A DNA stretch of 14,348 nt from JACTUA01 sp035506435 (GTDB lineage Archaea > Halobacteriota > Methanomicrobia > Methanomicrobiales > JACTUA01): assembly GCA_035506435.1 (NCBI GenBank), contig DATJPK010000090.1:1-14348 (forward strand), read 5' to 3'. The notes under the pieces are model-generated. The model saw only the letters and a program-made list of their open reading frames with translations. It ran no database searches and was not told the DNA's origin. This document shows, one piece after another, positions 6,405 through 13,957 of the stretch; the stretch's first letter is position 1; each line of letters opens with the position of its first letter. A program made the position numbers and the translations under genes.

Positions 6405-7973
6405 ATGCCAAAGCGGTACCTTACCCTCACGTCCCTTGACGAAGCCCTCCGGATAGTCCGTACCTCCTTCACGCCACCAGAAGGGACCGGGACGGTCCCG
6501 CTCGGTGACTCCGTCGGACGGGTCGTGGCCTCCCCGGTCTATGCGACGTACCCGGTCCCCGAGGTGAGCATTGCCGCAATGGACGGGATCGCGGTGGCGA
6601 GCCGGGAGACCCGCGGGGCGACCGAGCAGGCGCCCGTGACCCTCGACCATATACTTCGGGTGAACACGGGGAACATCGTCCCCCCCGGGTTCGATGCCGT
6701 CGTCATGATCGAGGAGACCTGGGAGCGGGAGGGGCGGTTCCAGGTGAGGAGGGCCGTCGCGCCTGGCCAGCACGTCCGGATGGCCGGCGAGGACATACGG
6801 AAGGGCCAGCTCGTGCTCCCCCGGGGTCACCAGGTGCGGTCCTTTGACATCGGTGCCCTTGCGACCTACGGGATCACCGGCCTGGAAGTCCGATCGGTGA
6901 AGGTCGGGATTATCCCTACCGGGAGCGAGCTTGTCCCCCTCGGGATCCGCCCCGGCCCGGGGCAGGTCGTGGAGAGCAATACCATCATGGCCGGGGTGTT
7001 CCTCGGGGAGATGGGGGCCACGTGCACGAAGTACCCGATCATCCCCGATGACCCGGACCTCATCCGGGCGGCCCTCGCCTCCGCCGTGGAGGCAAATGAT
7101 CTCGTGATCATTTCGGCCGGTTCGTCGGCGGGAACCCGGGACTTCACCGCCGGGGTCATCGGGTCGCTCGGGCAGCTCCTGTTCCATGGCGTGGCTATGA
7201 AGCCGGGGAAGCCTGCCATGCTCGGCATGATCGGGGGAAAGCCGGTCCTCGGGCTCCCGGGGTACCCTCTCGCCGCCCAGACGGTCCTCCGGGAGCTGGC
7301 TGCCCCGCTCCTCGAGTCCTGGGGCCTCCGGGGAGCTCCCCGGTGCACCATGCAGGCGCGGCTTTCACAGTCCCTCGGCTCGGACCTCGGGTTCGACGAG
7401 TTCGTCCCGGTCACGGTGGGGCGGGTGGGGGAGACTGCCTGGGGCATCCCCCATTCCCGGGGGTCGGCCGTCCAGATGGCGACGGTCCGGGCCAACGGGT
7501 ACATCCACATCCCCGCCCCGGTCGAGGGCCTCGAGGCCGGGGAGGCCGTCGAGGTGTTCCTGACCACGGATCCGGCGACCATCGACCGGACCGTCCTCCT
7601 CGTCGGCACCATCGATCCGGCACTCGTTGAACTCGCCGATACCGCCTCGGGCCGCGGCCTTATCCTCCATGCAGCCGGAAACGGAACGCCCGGGGCCCTC
7701 CTTGCCCTCGAACGTGGCGCCTGCCACGCGGTCCCGCTGTTCCTCCCTGACGGGGGGCATTCGCAGAGGCTCGTGAAGGGGGGCCTCACTTTCCTCCACC
7801 TCGCTACCGTTGGGCATGATGAGTACGGCCTCGTGATCCCATCCGCCATGCGCGAGGACCCGAAGATCCGGTCCCTGCAGGATCTCGCAGGCCTGGCGGA
7901 GCTGAAAGCCAGGGTCGGCTGCCTTGAAGGCTACGACGCATCGCGGACCGGCGAGGTGCGGGACCTGTCGTGA
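6405..7973 (+). CDS. moeA: Molybdopterin molybdenumtransferase MoeA with shortened C-terminal binding-protein-like domain
   Basis: Residues 1-390 are a complete MoeA: AMDGIAV (58-64), NTGNIVPPGFDAVV (87-100), GEDIRKGQ (128-135), PTGSEL (171-176), SAGSSAGTRDF (238-248), HGVAMKPGKP (261-270) and LGLPGYP (282-288), then the beta-barrel domain IV. The enzyme inserts molybdate or tungstate into adenylylated molybdopterin, giving the cofactor needed by formate and formylmethanofuran dehydrogenases. From about residue 395 (VLLVGTIDPAL) the sequence follows the periplasmic-binding-protein-like domain fused to many archaeal MoeA proteins. That domain normally runs some 200 residues, whereas here only about 125 remain, ending at EGYDASRTGEVRDLS. 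Residues 505-515 look as if an internal part is missing, so the domain is probably truncated or eroded. I found no frame in which it continues. The start is supported by GGAG at 6395-6398. Confidence 0.92.
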   Translation: MPKRYLTLTSLDEALRIVRTSFTPPEGTGTVPLGDSVGRVVASPVYATYPVPEVSIAAMDGIAVASRETRGATEQAPVTLDHILRVNTGNIVPPGFDAVVMIEETWEREGRFQVRRAVAPGQHVRMAGEDIRKGQLVLPRGHQVRSFDIGALATYGITGLEVRSVKVGIIPTGSELVPLGIRPGPGQVVESNTIMAGVFLGEMGATCTKYPIIPDDPDLIRAALASAVEANDLVIISAGSSAGTRDFTAGVIGSLGQLLFHGVAMKPGKPAMLGMIGGKPVLGLPGYPLAAQTVLRELAAPLLESWGLRGAPRCTMQARLSQSLGSDLGFDEFVPVTVGRVGETAWGIPHSRGSAVQMATVRANGYIHIPAPVEGLEAGEAVEVFLTTDPATIDRTVLLVGTIDPALVELADTASGRGLILHAAGNGTPGALLALERGACHAVPLFLPDGGHSQRLVKGGLTFLHLATVGHDEYGLVIPSAMREDPKIRSLQDLAGLAELKARVGCLEGYDASRTGEVRDLS

Positions 7974-7996
7974 CCGGGATACTCCGGTACGATCCC

Positions 7997-8033
7997 CGCA
8001 CGGGCTGAACGCCCGGTTATCCTTTCCCGTGCG
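7997..8033 (+). terminator. Inverted repeats between moeA and the methyltransferase
   Basis: Perfect 8-bp arms CGCACGGG (7997-8004) and CCCGTGCG (8026-8033) enclose 21 bases. A second hairpin CGGGC-TGAAC-GCCCG (8001-8015) shares bases with the first arm, so the two are mutually exclusive. No T run follows. It may be a transcript 3' end or a small leader structure before the next gene, which begins 12 bases later. Confidence 0.35.
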
Positions 8034-8044
8034 TCCAAACCGTT

Positions 8045-8662
8045 ATGCCGAGACTTCCCGAAGAGCTGGGTATGGTCACCGATGACGACCCCGGGAAACA
8101 CCGGCATCATGATGTCTTCTCCCCGTCGCGGGCCGCCCACCTGGATTCCCGCCTGCGCCGGTTCCTCTACCGGCCGGACCGGCTCGCGCGACGGTATGTG
8201 AAGCCCGGCGACCGGGTCCTCGACTTCGGTTGCGGCCCGGGGTTCTTCACCCGGGAGTTCGCGAAGGCGGCAGGGGACACCGGGCAGGTCATCGCCGCAG
8301 ACCTGCAGGAGGAGATGCTCGGGATCCTGCGGCAGAAGCTGGGGGCAGAGGGGCTCCTGCCCCGGGTCAGGATACACAAGTGCAAGCCGGATTCAATCGG
8401 CCTCTCCCCGGAGCTGGACGGGCAGATCAACGCCGCGTTTACCATCTTCGTCGTCCACGAGGTACCGGACCCGGACCGGCTGTTCCGGGAAATTGCCATG
8501 CTCCTCGTCCCGGGCGGCCTCCTCTTCATCTCGGAACCCCCCTTCGTCGTTTCAGGGAGGGAGTTCCGCGACACCATATCGCGGGCAGAACGTTCGGGCC
8601 TCCGGCTCGCGGAGCAGAGGCTCTTTTTCCTGAACCGTGCTGCGGTGCTGCGGAAAAATTAA
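8045..8662 (+). CDS. Class I SAM-dependent methyltransferase (UbiE-like)
   Basis: The 205-residue product has the Rossmann methyltransferase core. Motif I is VLDFGCGPGFF at 58-68, the ribose-binding acidic residue is Asp86 in VIAADLQ, VVHEVPD at 136-142 is the motif IV/substrate region, and LLVPGGLLFISEP at 153-165 is the post-core strand and turn. The nearest general group is the ubiquinone/menaquinone C-methyltransferase-like proteins, but such annotations rarely indicate substrate in methanogens. The substrate is unknown. An alternative start at codon 10 (ATG 8072) is as likely as the first ATG, since neither has a clear Shine-Dalgarno site. The gene follows moeA by 71 bases and converges on fdhB with a 42-base gap. 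Confidence 0.85.
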   Translation: MPRLPEELGMVTDDDPGKHRHHDVFSPSRAAHLDSRLRRFLYRPDRLARRYVKPGDRVLDFGCGPGFFTREFAKAAGDTGQVIAADLQEEMLGILRQKLGAEGLLPRVRIHKCKPDSIGLSPELDGQINAAFTIFVVHEVPDPDRLFREIAMLLVPGGLLFISEPPFVVSGREFRDTISRAERSGLRLAEQRLFFLNRAAVLRKN

Positions 8663-8683
8663 CGCGACCCGCCGCGGAATCGG

Positions 8684-8689
8684 AAAAAA
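8684..8689 (-). terminator. Oligo-T terminator of fdhAB
   Basis: Reading downstream of the fdhB stop on the minus strand, CCCTCCC is followed by six T residues (the A run at 8684-8689) about 16 bases past the stop. Archaeal RNA polymerase commonly terminates at such oligo-T tracts without needing a stem. Position between two convergent genes supports the call. Confidence 0.5.
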
Positions 8690-8704
8690 GGGAGGGTGAA
8701 CTGA

Positions 8705-9943
8705 TCAGCTCTTGAATATATCGTAGATCTGGTCGGTCCCGGTCGAGGCAAGCCGGCCGCGCTCGGTGGGCTCCTCGACGAGGGCGAGGACGGGGAGCGA
8801 CATGTCGACGCCCGGCACGTGGCCGAACATCTTCTCGAGGTCCTGCTGGATGGCATGCATGTAGAGGGAGTTCCTTATCTCCATGGGGCATGCCTCTTCG
8901 CACTGTCCGCAGTTCACGCAGGAGTCCGAAATGTGGACGAACCGGATCATGTGGAACATGAACGGGACTGGCAGGACCCCCGGTGGGACCAGGTAGGGCT
9001 TCTTCGTGCTGCACTCGACGCAGTAGCAGATGGGGCACTGTTCGATGCACTGGTAGCACTTGATGCACCGGGAGGTATCCTCCATGATCTTCTTCAGCCG
9101 CTCGTTTCCCTGCCCGAGGCCCTTGAAGTCCTTCTCCCGCCACTTGTCGGCGAGCTTGAACATGGCCTTCTCGACCTTGCTCCGGATCGCGATGGCCGGC
9201 TCGGGGGGCTTCTCGGCCTTGAGTGCCCCTGCGGCAACCGCCTTGTTGAAGAGGTCGGCGCCCTTGTCGCTGCATATCTCGACGAAGGTGGCCTTCCCGG
9301 CCTTGTCGCCGATGACGCCCCAGTTCCCGCAGGCGAGGTCCGCCTGCCGGGTGACCTTCAGCTTGCATCGGCGGCAGTTGGTCCGCCGGCCGAAGCCGTG
9401 CTCCTCGAGCTCGTCCACGGAGATCCCCTTGTGGCCTCCCTCGTACTCGATGATGAACTGGCCCTTGTCGATCTCCTCCTTGTGGACCTTGTCCGGGTCG
9501 ACGCCGTACTTCTCGGTGATCATCTTCCTCGCCATGACGGGCGAGACCGAGCCGCCGCAGTTCACCCCGATCATGACGAGGTTGTCCAGGTTCACCTGCT
9601 TGCGCTTGGCGAGCTCGTACAGGCCCATCATGTCGCAGCCCTTGATGGTGATCCCGAGTTTCATGTCGTTCGCCCCGTTGAAGTACTTCTTCACGAGCTT
9701 CGACATGAGCAGGGTCCCGCAGTGGAGCGAGCCTGCCGTCGTGCCGATCTCCTTCGGGTCGGTGATGATGGTCGGGACCGCGTCATAGAGGTCCTTCCCC
9801 TTCTTCACGGCGAGGACCGCGTCCACGATCTTGTTCTCGAGGGCAAACTTCATGAGGCCGGTCACGGCACCCCCGCACTCGGCCTTGTCCGCGAGGTCCT
9901 TGTTCGTGGTCCAGGCGTAGAACATGTCGCCCTTTGCAGCCAT
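8705..9943 (-). CDS. fdhB: Formate dehydrogenase beta subunit, F420-reducing
   Basis: The 412-residue product matches FdhB of methanogens and the FrhB/FpoF family that binds FAD and reduces coenzyme F420. The N-terminal half carries CGGAVTGL (23-30), TAGSLHCGT (69-77), GIKGCD-like TIKGCDMMGL (99-108) and GVNCGGS (126-132), typical of the flavin/F420 domain. CRRC and ACGNWG (Cys190, Cys193, Cys205) belong to its iron-sulfur site. The C-terminal half has two ferredoxin motifs, Cys293/296/299/303 with further cysteines 306, 308 and 311, and Cys342/345/348/352. It takes electrons from FdhA and passes them to F420. Its ATG directly follows the fdhA TAA with no base between, and GGAGG (complement of 9952-9956) inside the fdhA end is its ribosome site, so the two subunits are translationally coupled. 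Confidence 0.95.
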   Translation of the reverse strand: MAAKGDMFYAWTTNKDLADKAECGGAVTGLMKFALENKIVDAVLAVKKGKDLYDAVPTIITDPKEIGTTAGSLHCGTLLMSKLVKKYFNGANDMKLGITIKGCDMMGLYELAKRKQVNLDNLVMIGVNCGGSVSPVMARKMITEKYGVDPDKVHKEEIDKGQFIIEYEGGHKGISVDELEEHGFGRRTNCRRCKLKVTRQADLACGNWGVIGDKAGKATFVEICSDKGADLFNKAVAAGALKAEKPPEPAIAIRSKVEKAMFKLADKWREKDFKGLGQGNERLKKIMEDTSRCIKCYQCIEQCPICYCVECSTKKPYLVPPGVLPVPFMFHMIRFVHISDSCVNCGQCEEACPMEIRNSLYMHAIQQDLEKMFGHVPGVDMSLPVLALVEEPTERGRLASTGTDQIYDIFKS

Positions 9944-12016
9944 TTACTTCGCCTCCGTTATCTTCTCGACGGCAACAGCGCTGTGCTTCAGCTCCGGCAT
10001 CTTGGACAGCGGGTCGAGGGCGGTGTTCGTGAGGGCATTTGCGCCCTGCGGGAAGTGCATTGCCATGAAGAGCACGCCGGGCGCCACCTCGTCGGTGATC
10101 CGGGCAACGGGGAACGATTCCCCGCGCCGGCTGCGCACCCTGACATGCTCCCCGTTCTGTATCCCGAGCCGGGCCGCGTCCTCGGTGTTGATCTGGACAT
10201 AGCCTTCCGGCACCTCGTAGTCGAGGACCTTTGACCGCCCGGTCTGGGTCCTCGTGTGGTAATGGAAGATGAGCCTCCCGGTCATCAGGGTGAACGGGTA
10301 CTCCTTGTCCGCAACCTCGGCGGGTGGCCGGTACTCGAGGCCGAAGAAGGTGCCGAGCCCGTCGGGGGCCGAGAACTTCTCCTTGTGGAGGATGGGGGTC
10401 CCCGGGTGCTCCTCGGTGGGGCACGGCCAGTGGACCGACTCGGGCTTCTCCATTTTCCCGTAGGTGGCCCCGAACATCGACGGGGTGCAGGCCCGCATGT
10501 CGTTCCAGACGTCCTCGGCGGACTTGAACTCGAAGCCCTTCAGGCCCATCTTCTTTGCAAGGGCCACGAAGATCTCCCAGTCTGCCTTTGCCTCGCCGGG
10601 CGGCTCGACGGCCTTCCGGACCCGGTTGATCCGCCGCTCGCCCGAGGTAAAGGTCCCGTCCTTCTCGGCAAAGCAGGCGCCGGGCAGGACAACGTGGGCG
10701 TACTGGCAGGTCTCGTTCCAGAAGATATCCTGGACGACGAGGAAGTCCAGCTTCGGGAGCTGCTTCATGACGTTGTTCGAGTCCGGGTACGAGACCACCG
10801 GGTTCAGCCCGAGCATGTACATGGCCTTGATCGGCTCCCCGCACTGGTTGATCTGCTCGGTGAGGGTGACCCCGTACCAGTCGGGCAGGGAACCGGCCGT
10901 CATGCCCCAGGCCTTCTCCATCTTCGCCCGGTTGTCGGGAACTTCGCACTTCTGGTACCCGGAATAGACGTTCGGGTACGCACCCATGTCGCAGGCGCCC
11001 TGCACGTTGTTCTGGCCCCGGAGCGGGTTCACGCCCACGCCGGGCCTCCCGATGTTCCCGCAGAGCATGGAGAGGTTCCCCAGGGACCGGACGTTGTCCG
11101 TGCCGGTGGTGAGCTCGGTGATGCCGAGGCAGTAGATGATCACCGCGTTCTTCGCAGCGGCGTACTTCTTCGCCATATCCTTCACGGTGTCGAGCTTCAC
11201 CCCGTGGATGGCTTCAGCGTCGGCGTACTTCTCCACGACCTTCATCATGTCCTGGAAGCCCTTGGTCCGCTTCTCGATGAACTCCTTGTCCTGTCCGCCC
11301 TCCTTGACGATCCAGTACATCATCGAGTTGATGAGCGCGATGTGGGTCGAGGGGTTGAACCGGACATAGGTATCGGCGAGCCTCGCCGTCGGGGAGTACC
11401 TCGGGTCCACGACCATGATCGGGATCCCCTTCTTCTTCGCCTGGACGATGCGCCGTCCCGCGAGGGGGTGGGCCTCGACGGCGTTGCTCCCCCAGATGAG
11501 GATGAAGTCCGAGTTGAGGACGTCCTCGAAGGGGTTCGTGGCCGCGCCCGACCCGAAGGAGAGCGAGAGGCCGGCGACCGAGGGGCCGTGGCAGATCCGG
11601 GCGCAGTTGTCGACGTTGTTCGTCTTGAACGCGACCCGGGCCCACTTCTGCATGATGTAGCAGTCCTCGTTCGGGGTCCGGCAGGAGACCTGGAACCCGA
11701 GGGACTTCGGGCCGCTTTTGTCGCTGATCTCCTTGAACTTCTTCGCGATGAGGCCGAGGGCCTCGTCCCAGCTCGCCTCCTCGAATTTCCCGTTCTTTTT
11801 GATCAGGGGCTTCGTGAGCCGGTCAGGGCTGTGGATGAACTCCCAGCAGGTGACCCCCTTGGGGCAGAGCTTTCCCTCGTTGACGGGGGTCCGGCGGTAG
11901 GGCTCCACCCCGACCACCTTCTGGTCCTTCACGACCAGGTTCAGGCCGCACCCGACCCCGCAGTAGGGGCAGGTGGTGGGCACGTACTTCAAGCTTGGTA
12001 CCTTGGCATCTCCCAT
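9944..12016 (-). CDS. fdhA: Formate dehydrogenase alpha subunit, Mo/W-bis-pterin, cysteine form
   Basis: The 690-residue product is a full-length FdhA of the DMSO reductase superfamily. CPYCGVGC (16-23) and Cys51 in LCPKG bind the N-terminal 4Fe-4S cluster, with Lys53 as the conserved electron-transfer lysine. The metal ligand position reads RICHGPSVAGL at 140-150, so the ligand is Cys142 rather than selenocysteine, followed by the catalytic His143. There is no twin-arginine signal, so the enzyme is cytoplasmic. It oxidises formate to CO2 and delivers electrons through FdhB to F420. In several methanogens FdhAB also joins heterodisulfide reductase, but no hdr genes are visible here. The start is fixed by AAAGGAG (complement of 12024-12030) eight bases upstream, and a TATA-like box lies about 90 bp upstream. 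The long open frames opposite this gene are codon-bias shadows. Confidence 0.97.
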   Translation of the reverse strand: MGDAKVPSLKYVPTTCPYCGVGCGLNLVVKDQKVVGVEPYRRTPVNEGKLCPKGVTCWEFIHSPDRLTKPLIKKNGKFEEASWDEALGLIAKKFKEISDKSGPKSLGFQVSCRTPNEDCYIMQKWARVAFKTNNVDNCARICHGPSVAGLSLSFGSGAATNPFEDVLNSDFILIWGSNAVEAHPLAGRRIVQAKKKGIPIMVVDPRYSPTARLADTYVRFNPSTHIALINSMMYWIVKEGGQDKEFIEKRTKGFQDMMKVVEKYADAEAIHGVKLDTVKDMAKKYAAAKNAVIIYCLGITELTTGTDNVRSLGNLSMLCGNIGRPGVGVNPLRGQNNVQGACDMGAYPNVYSGYQKCEVPDNRAKMEKAWGMTAGSLPDWYGVTLTEQINQCGEPIKAMYMLGLNPVVSYPDSNNVMKQLPKLDFLVVQDIFWNETCQYAHVVLPGACFAEKDGTFTSGERRINRVRKAVEPPGEAKADWEIFVALAKKMGLKGFEFKSAEDVWNDMRACTPSMFGATYGKMEKPESVHWPCPTEEHPGTPILHKEKFSAPDGLGTFFGLEYRPPAEVADKEYPFTLMTGRLIFHYHTRTQTGRSKVLDYEVPEGYVQINTEDAARLGIQNGEHVRVRSRRGESFPVARITDEVAPGVLFMAMHFPQGANALTNTALDPLSKMPELKHSAVAVEKITEAK

Positions 12017-12101
12017 GGAAACACTCCTTTCATCGCTCCGGCAGGGGTGCCGGTAGCTCGATCTGTTGTTTTTGCAACACCTCAGCTTAACAACATTCCA
12101 G

Positions 12102-12112
12102 CTATAAAAAAA
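12102..12112 (-). promoter_or_regulatory. Probable TATA box of fdhAB
   Basis: The minus strand reads TTTTTTTATAG with GATCC just upstream as a possible BRE. A start site about 26 bp downstream would be near 12080, giving a leader of roughly 60 bases. That leader contains a small GTTG/CAAC inverted repeat (12065-12078) and the AAAGGAG ribosome site. Confidence 0.5.
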
Positions 12113-12130
12113 GGATCAATTGACTTACGT

Positions 12131-12153
12131 CTGAAGTTCAGGTTTTCCCTGAA
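12131..12153. promoter_or_regulatory. Repeated CTGAA/TTCAG half-sites upstream of the fdhAB promoter
   Basis: CTGAA-G-TTCAG (12131-12141) is a perfect 11-bp palindrome. TTCAGG (12137-12142) also pairs with CCTGAA (12148-12153) across five bases. Three half-sites thus lie within 23 bp, about 20-50 bp upstream of the fdhA TATA box, a plausible activator or repressor binding position. No regulator gene is in the window. Confidence 0.4.
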
Positions 12154-12182
12154 AATTCCACCACTAATAATCATATTTGGTA

Positions 12183-12237
12183 CCGGCAGGCCCGGGACCT
12201 GCCGTCGGAGCCTTCTGAGGTGCGCGCCTCCTGCCGG
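12183..12237. repeat. GC-rich hairpin with alternative pairing upstream of the FmdE-family gene
   Basis: CGGCAGG (12184-12190) and CCTGCCG (12198-12204) form a 7-bp stem with a 7-base loop. A second CCTGCCGG (12230-12237) can pair instead with CCGGCAGG (12183-12190). The element lies 60-110 bp before the ATG at 12296. It could be a leader structure of that gene or an operator. No T run follows. Confidence 0.35.
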
Positions 12238-12295
12238 CCTGCCAGTCGGACGAAAATGAAAATGATTAACCCGTAGCCCGATCCACTCCTCCGGC

Positions 12296-12934
12296 ATGCC
12301 TTCGGATCCCCTCGGCCCGACCATCAGGAAGATGACCATGCTTATGAAACGGCTGGACATCGACCCGCGGATCCAGGACTGGGTGGCCCGGTCAATCCGG
12401 TTCCACACCCATGCCGCCCCGGGGGTGATCATCTCGGTCTTCATGGTGGACCTCGCCCTCGAGCTCCTGGGCGCCCGGCCAGGCGAGCGCCTGTACTCCG
12501 TGTGCGAGACGAAGAAGTGCGCCCCCGACCCCCTCCAGGTGATCCTCGGCTGCACCACGGGGAACAAGCGGCTCCAGGTGGTCCCCATCGGCCGGTTCGC
12601 CCTCACCCTGAACCGTGCGTCCGACAAACCCGTCACCGAGGGGGTCCGGGTCTTTGTCGATCCGGAGAAGCTCGCTGCATTCCCCGTCATCCAGGCATGG
12701 TATTCCCATGTGAAGGGGTTCGACAAGAAGGGACAGGAGGATGCGTTGTACGAGGAGATCATCCGGGCCGGGAAGGGGATCCTCTCCCACGAGAGGGTGC
12801 GGCTGAAGGTGTCACTGAAAGGGGAGTGGGACTCCGCGACATGCGCGTGCTGCGGCGAGATGGTGCCTGCCGACCTCCTCGAGGGGGATGTATGCCGGGC
12901 CTGCGGGTCCATGGCGTACTACGAAGAGATCTGA
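12296..12934 (+). CDS. FmdE-family zinc-ribbon protein
   Basis: The 212-residue product matches the family named for formylmethanofuran dehydrogenase subunit E. The N-terminal domain has FHTHAAPG at 36-43 (usual form FHGHxxPG), a following helix, ETKKCAPDPLQVILGCTTGN at 71-90 with Cys76, Asp78 and Cys86, and RFALTLNRA at 100-108. These are the conserved, probably metal-binding, residues of the domain. The C-terminus is a zinc ribbon with CACC (183-186) and CRAC (200-203). FmdE was linked to the molybdenum formylmethanofuran dehydrogenase, but stand-alone members are common beside Mo/W enzyme genes and their exact role is unsettled. Lying between fdhA and fdhD, a role in formate dehydrogenase maturation or metal handling is a reasonable inference. 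The start is uncertain: the ATG at 12296 has no ribosome site, while ATG 12338 (codon 15) follows AGGA at good spacing. Confidence 0.88.
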   Translation: MPSDPLGPTIRKMTMLMKRLDIDPRIQDWVARSIRFHTHAAPGVIISVFMVDLALELLGARPGERLYSVCETKKCAPDPLQVILGCTTGNKRLQVVPIGRFALTLNRASDKPVTEGVRVFVDPEKLAAFPVIQAWYSHVKGFDKKGQEDALYEEIIRAGKGILSHERVRLKVSLKGEWDSATCACCGEMVPADLLEGDVCRACGSMAYYEEI

Positions 12935-12944
12935 AGGATCCTTC
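12933..12944. repeat. 12-bp perfect palindrome at the convergent gene junction
   Basis: GAAGGATCCTTC spans the end of the FmdE-family gene and the 13-base gap to the fdhD stop. It could form a four-base stem with a GATC loop on either strand, followed by a pyrimidine stretch on the plus strand. It may help terminate both transcripts, but the stem is short. Confidence 0.25.
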
Positions 12945-12947
12945 TTC

Positions 12948-13832
12948 TCAGGCGTCCCCCGGCAGGATGATCCTTCCGGGGCAGCTGTAGAGGGTGACCC
13001 TCGGGGGCCGGGTGAAACCGGCGAGGGTCATGTTCACCTGCCGGGCAAGGCAGATTCCCGTCGAGAAAGGTGCGGTGTTGCTCGCGAGGATGGTGATCCC
13101 CGCCCGGTAGACCTTCGCGACCATCCCCGCGGCGAGCCGCCCGGTGAGGACCATGAAGCACCGGGACAGGTCGACCCCGTCGAGGAGCGCCCTGCCCACC
13201 GCCTTGTCCACGGAGTTGTGCCGCCCGATGTCCTCGATGGCTGATACCACCCTTCCCTGGCCGTCCAGGATGATGCTGCAGTGGGTCCCCCCGGTGACCT
13301 TCCAGAGAGGTGCCAGCTCGTTGATCTTCTTCATGCCCTCGAACAGCGTCGGGAGATCGATGGTGATCCCCTCGCCGAGGGGCTCGGTCAGCGAGGCCCA
13401 TGTCGTCCTGATCCCGACGCAGCCCGAGCTGCGGATCTCGGTCGCCTCCGGGGTGATGCCGGGGGAGATGGACGATACCGTGGTATGGATATCGGGGTAC
13501 TCGATCCGGACTTCGTCGATGGAACCCATGCCCGGCACGATCCCTTCGCAGACCAGGTACCCGTACGCGAATGCCTCGAGGTCCCGGGGGGTGATGGTGA
13601 GGCTCGCGAGCCGGGTCCCGTTTACGAACAGGTTCACCGACTCCTCGACGCAGACATCCGCCCGGGTCTCGGCGATGTTCTCACCGTCGACATCAATGAT
13701 GTCATAGTCCTGGGTCACGGGAGGGACGGGGAGGCCTTTTCCGGTGCCGGCTTCGTCAGGTGGAACAGGCATGGGATTGCTCGCTCGGGTCAATTGCTGG
13801 AGGTTGATTTGCATCCAAGGTACATATGCCAT
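12948..13832 (-). CDS. fdhD: Formate dehydrogenase accessory sulfurtransferase FdhD
   Basis: The product is up to 294 residues and has the FdhD signature in order: VCVEESVNLFVNG (60-72), EAFAYGYLVCEGIV (86-99), RSSGCVG (134-140), WKVTGGTHCS (177-186), EDIGRHNSVDK (200-210) and LTGRLAAGMVAK (229-240). FdhD carries sulfur from a cysteine desulfurase to the Mo/W-bis-pterin before it is loaded into FdhA. Cys138 is the candidate persulfide residue; the second Cys of the CxxC pair in E. coli FdhD is not present. The start is uncertain. The first 20 codons look unlike the family, no ribosome site precedes the ATG at 13832, and ATG at 13772 (codon 21) is a good alternative, with CATATG near 13826 possibly acting as its TATA element. 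It converges on the FmdE-family gene. Confidence 0.93.
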   Translation of the reverse strand: MAYVPWMQINLQQLTRASNPMPVPPDEAGTGKGLPVPPVTQDYDIIDVDGENIAETRADVCVEESVNLFVNGTRLASLTITPRDLEAFAYGYLVCEGIVPGMGSIDEVRIEYPDIHTTVSSISPGITPEATEIRSSGCVGIRTTWASLTEPLGEGITIDLPTLFEGMKKINELAPLWKVTGGTHCSIILDGQGRVVSAIEDIGRHNSVDKAVGRALLDGVDLSRCFMVLTGRLAAGMVAKVYRAGITILASNTAPFSTGICLARQVNMTLAGFTRPPRVTLYSCPGRIILPGDA

Positions 13833-13957
13833 TGGATTTTACGCCCACGAAATCCCGGGCAGGACAGCCCGAAGGCCTCCGGAGCTCTCTCGCGGAACGG
13901 TCCTCGTCCTTCCATCCCGGGAGAAATCCCTATCCCCTCCCGGGGCCAGGTTCCCCC

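Noticed and set aside
6331..6456. Possible 41-residue leader ORF overlapping the moeA start
   Set aside because: It has an ATG and the stray AAGGAGG lies inside it, but it lacks its own ribosome site, has unremarkable composition and no sign of attenuation.
8819..10234. 471-codon plus-strand open frame opposite fdhB
   Set aside because: Antisense shadow of fdhB and the end of fdhA, with no family features.
11588..11596. Selenocysteine codon at the FdhA metal ligand
   Set aside because: The codon at residue 142 is TGC (Cys), in a frame with no internal TGA.
10256..12259. 667-codon plus-strand open frame opposite fdhA
   Set aside because: It lies entirely antisense to fdhA, its protein is rich in Gly, Val, Leu, Asp and Arg with no recognisable domain, and it is explained by GC-rich third codon positions in fdhA.
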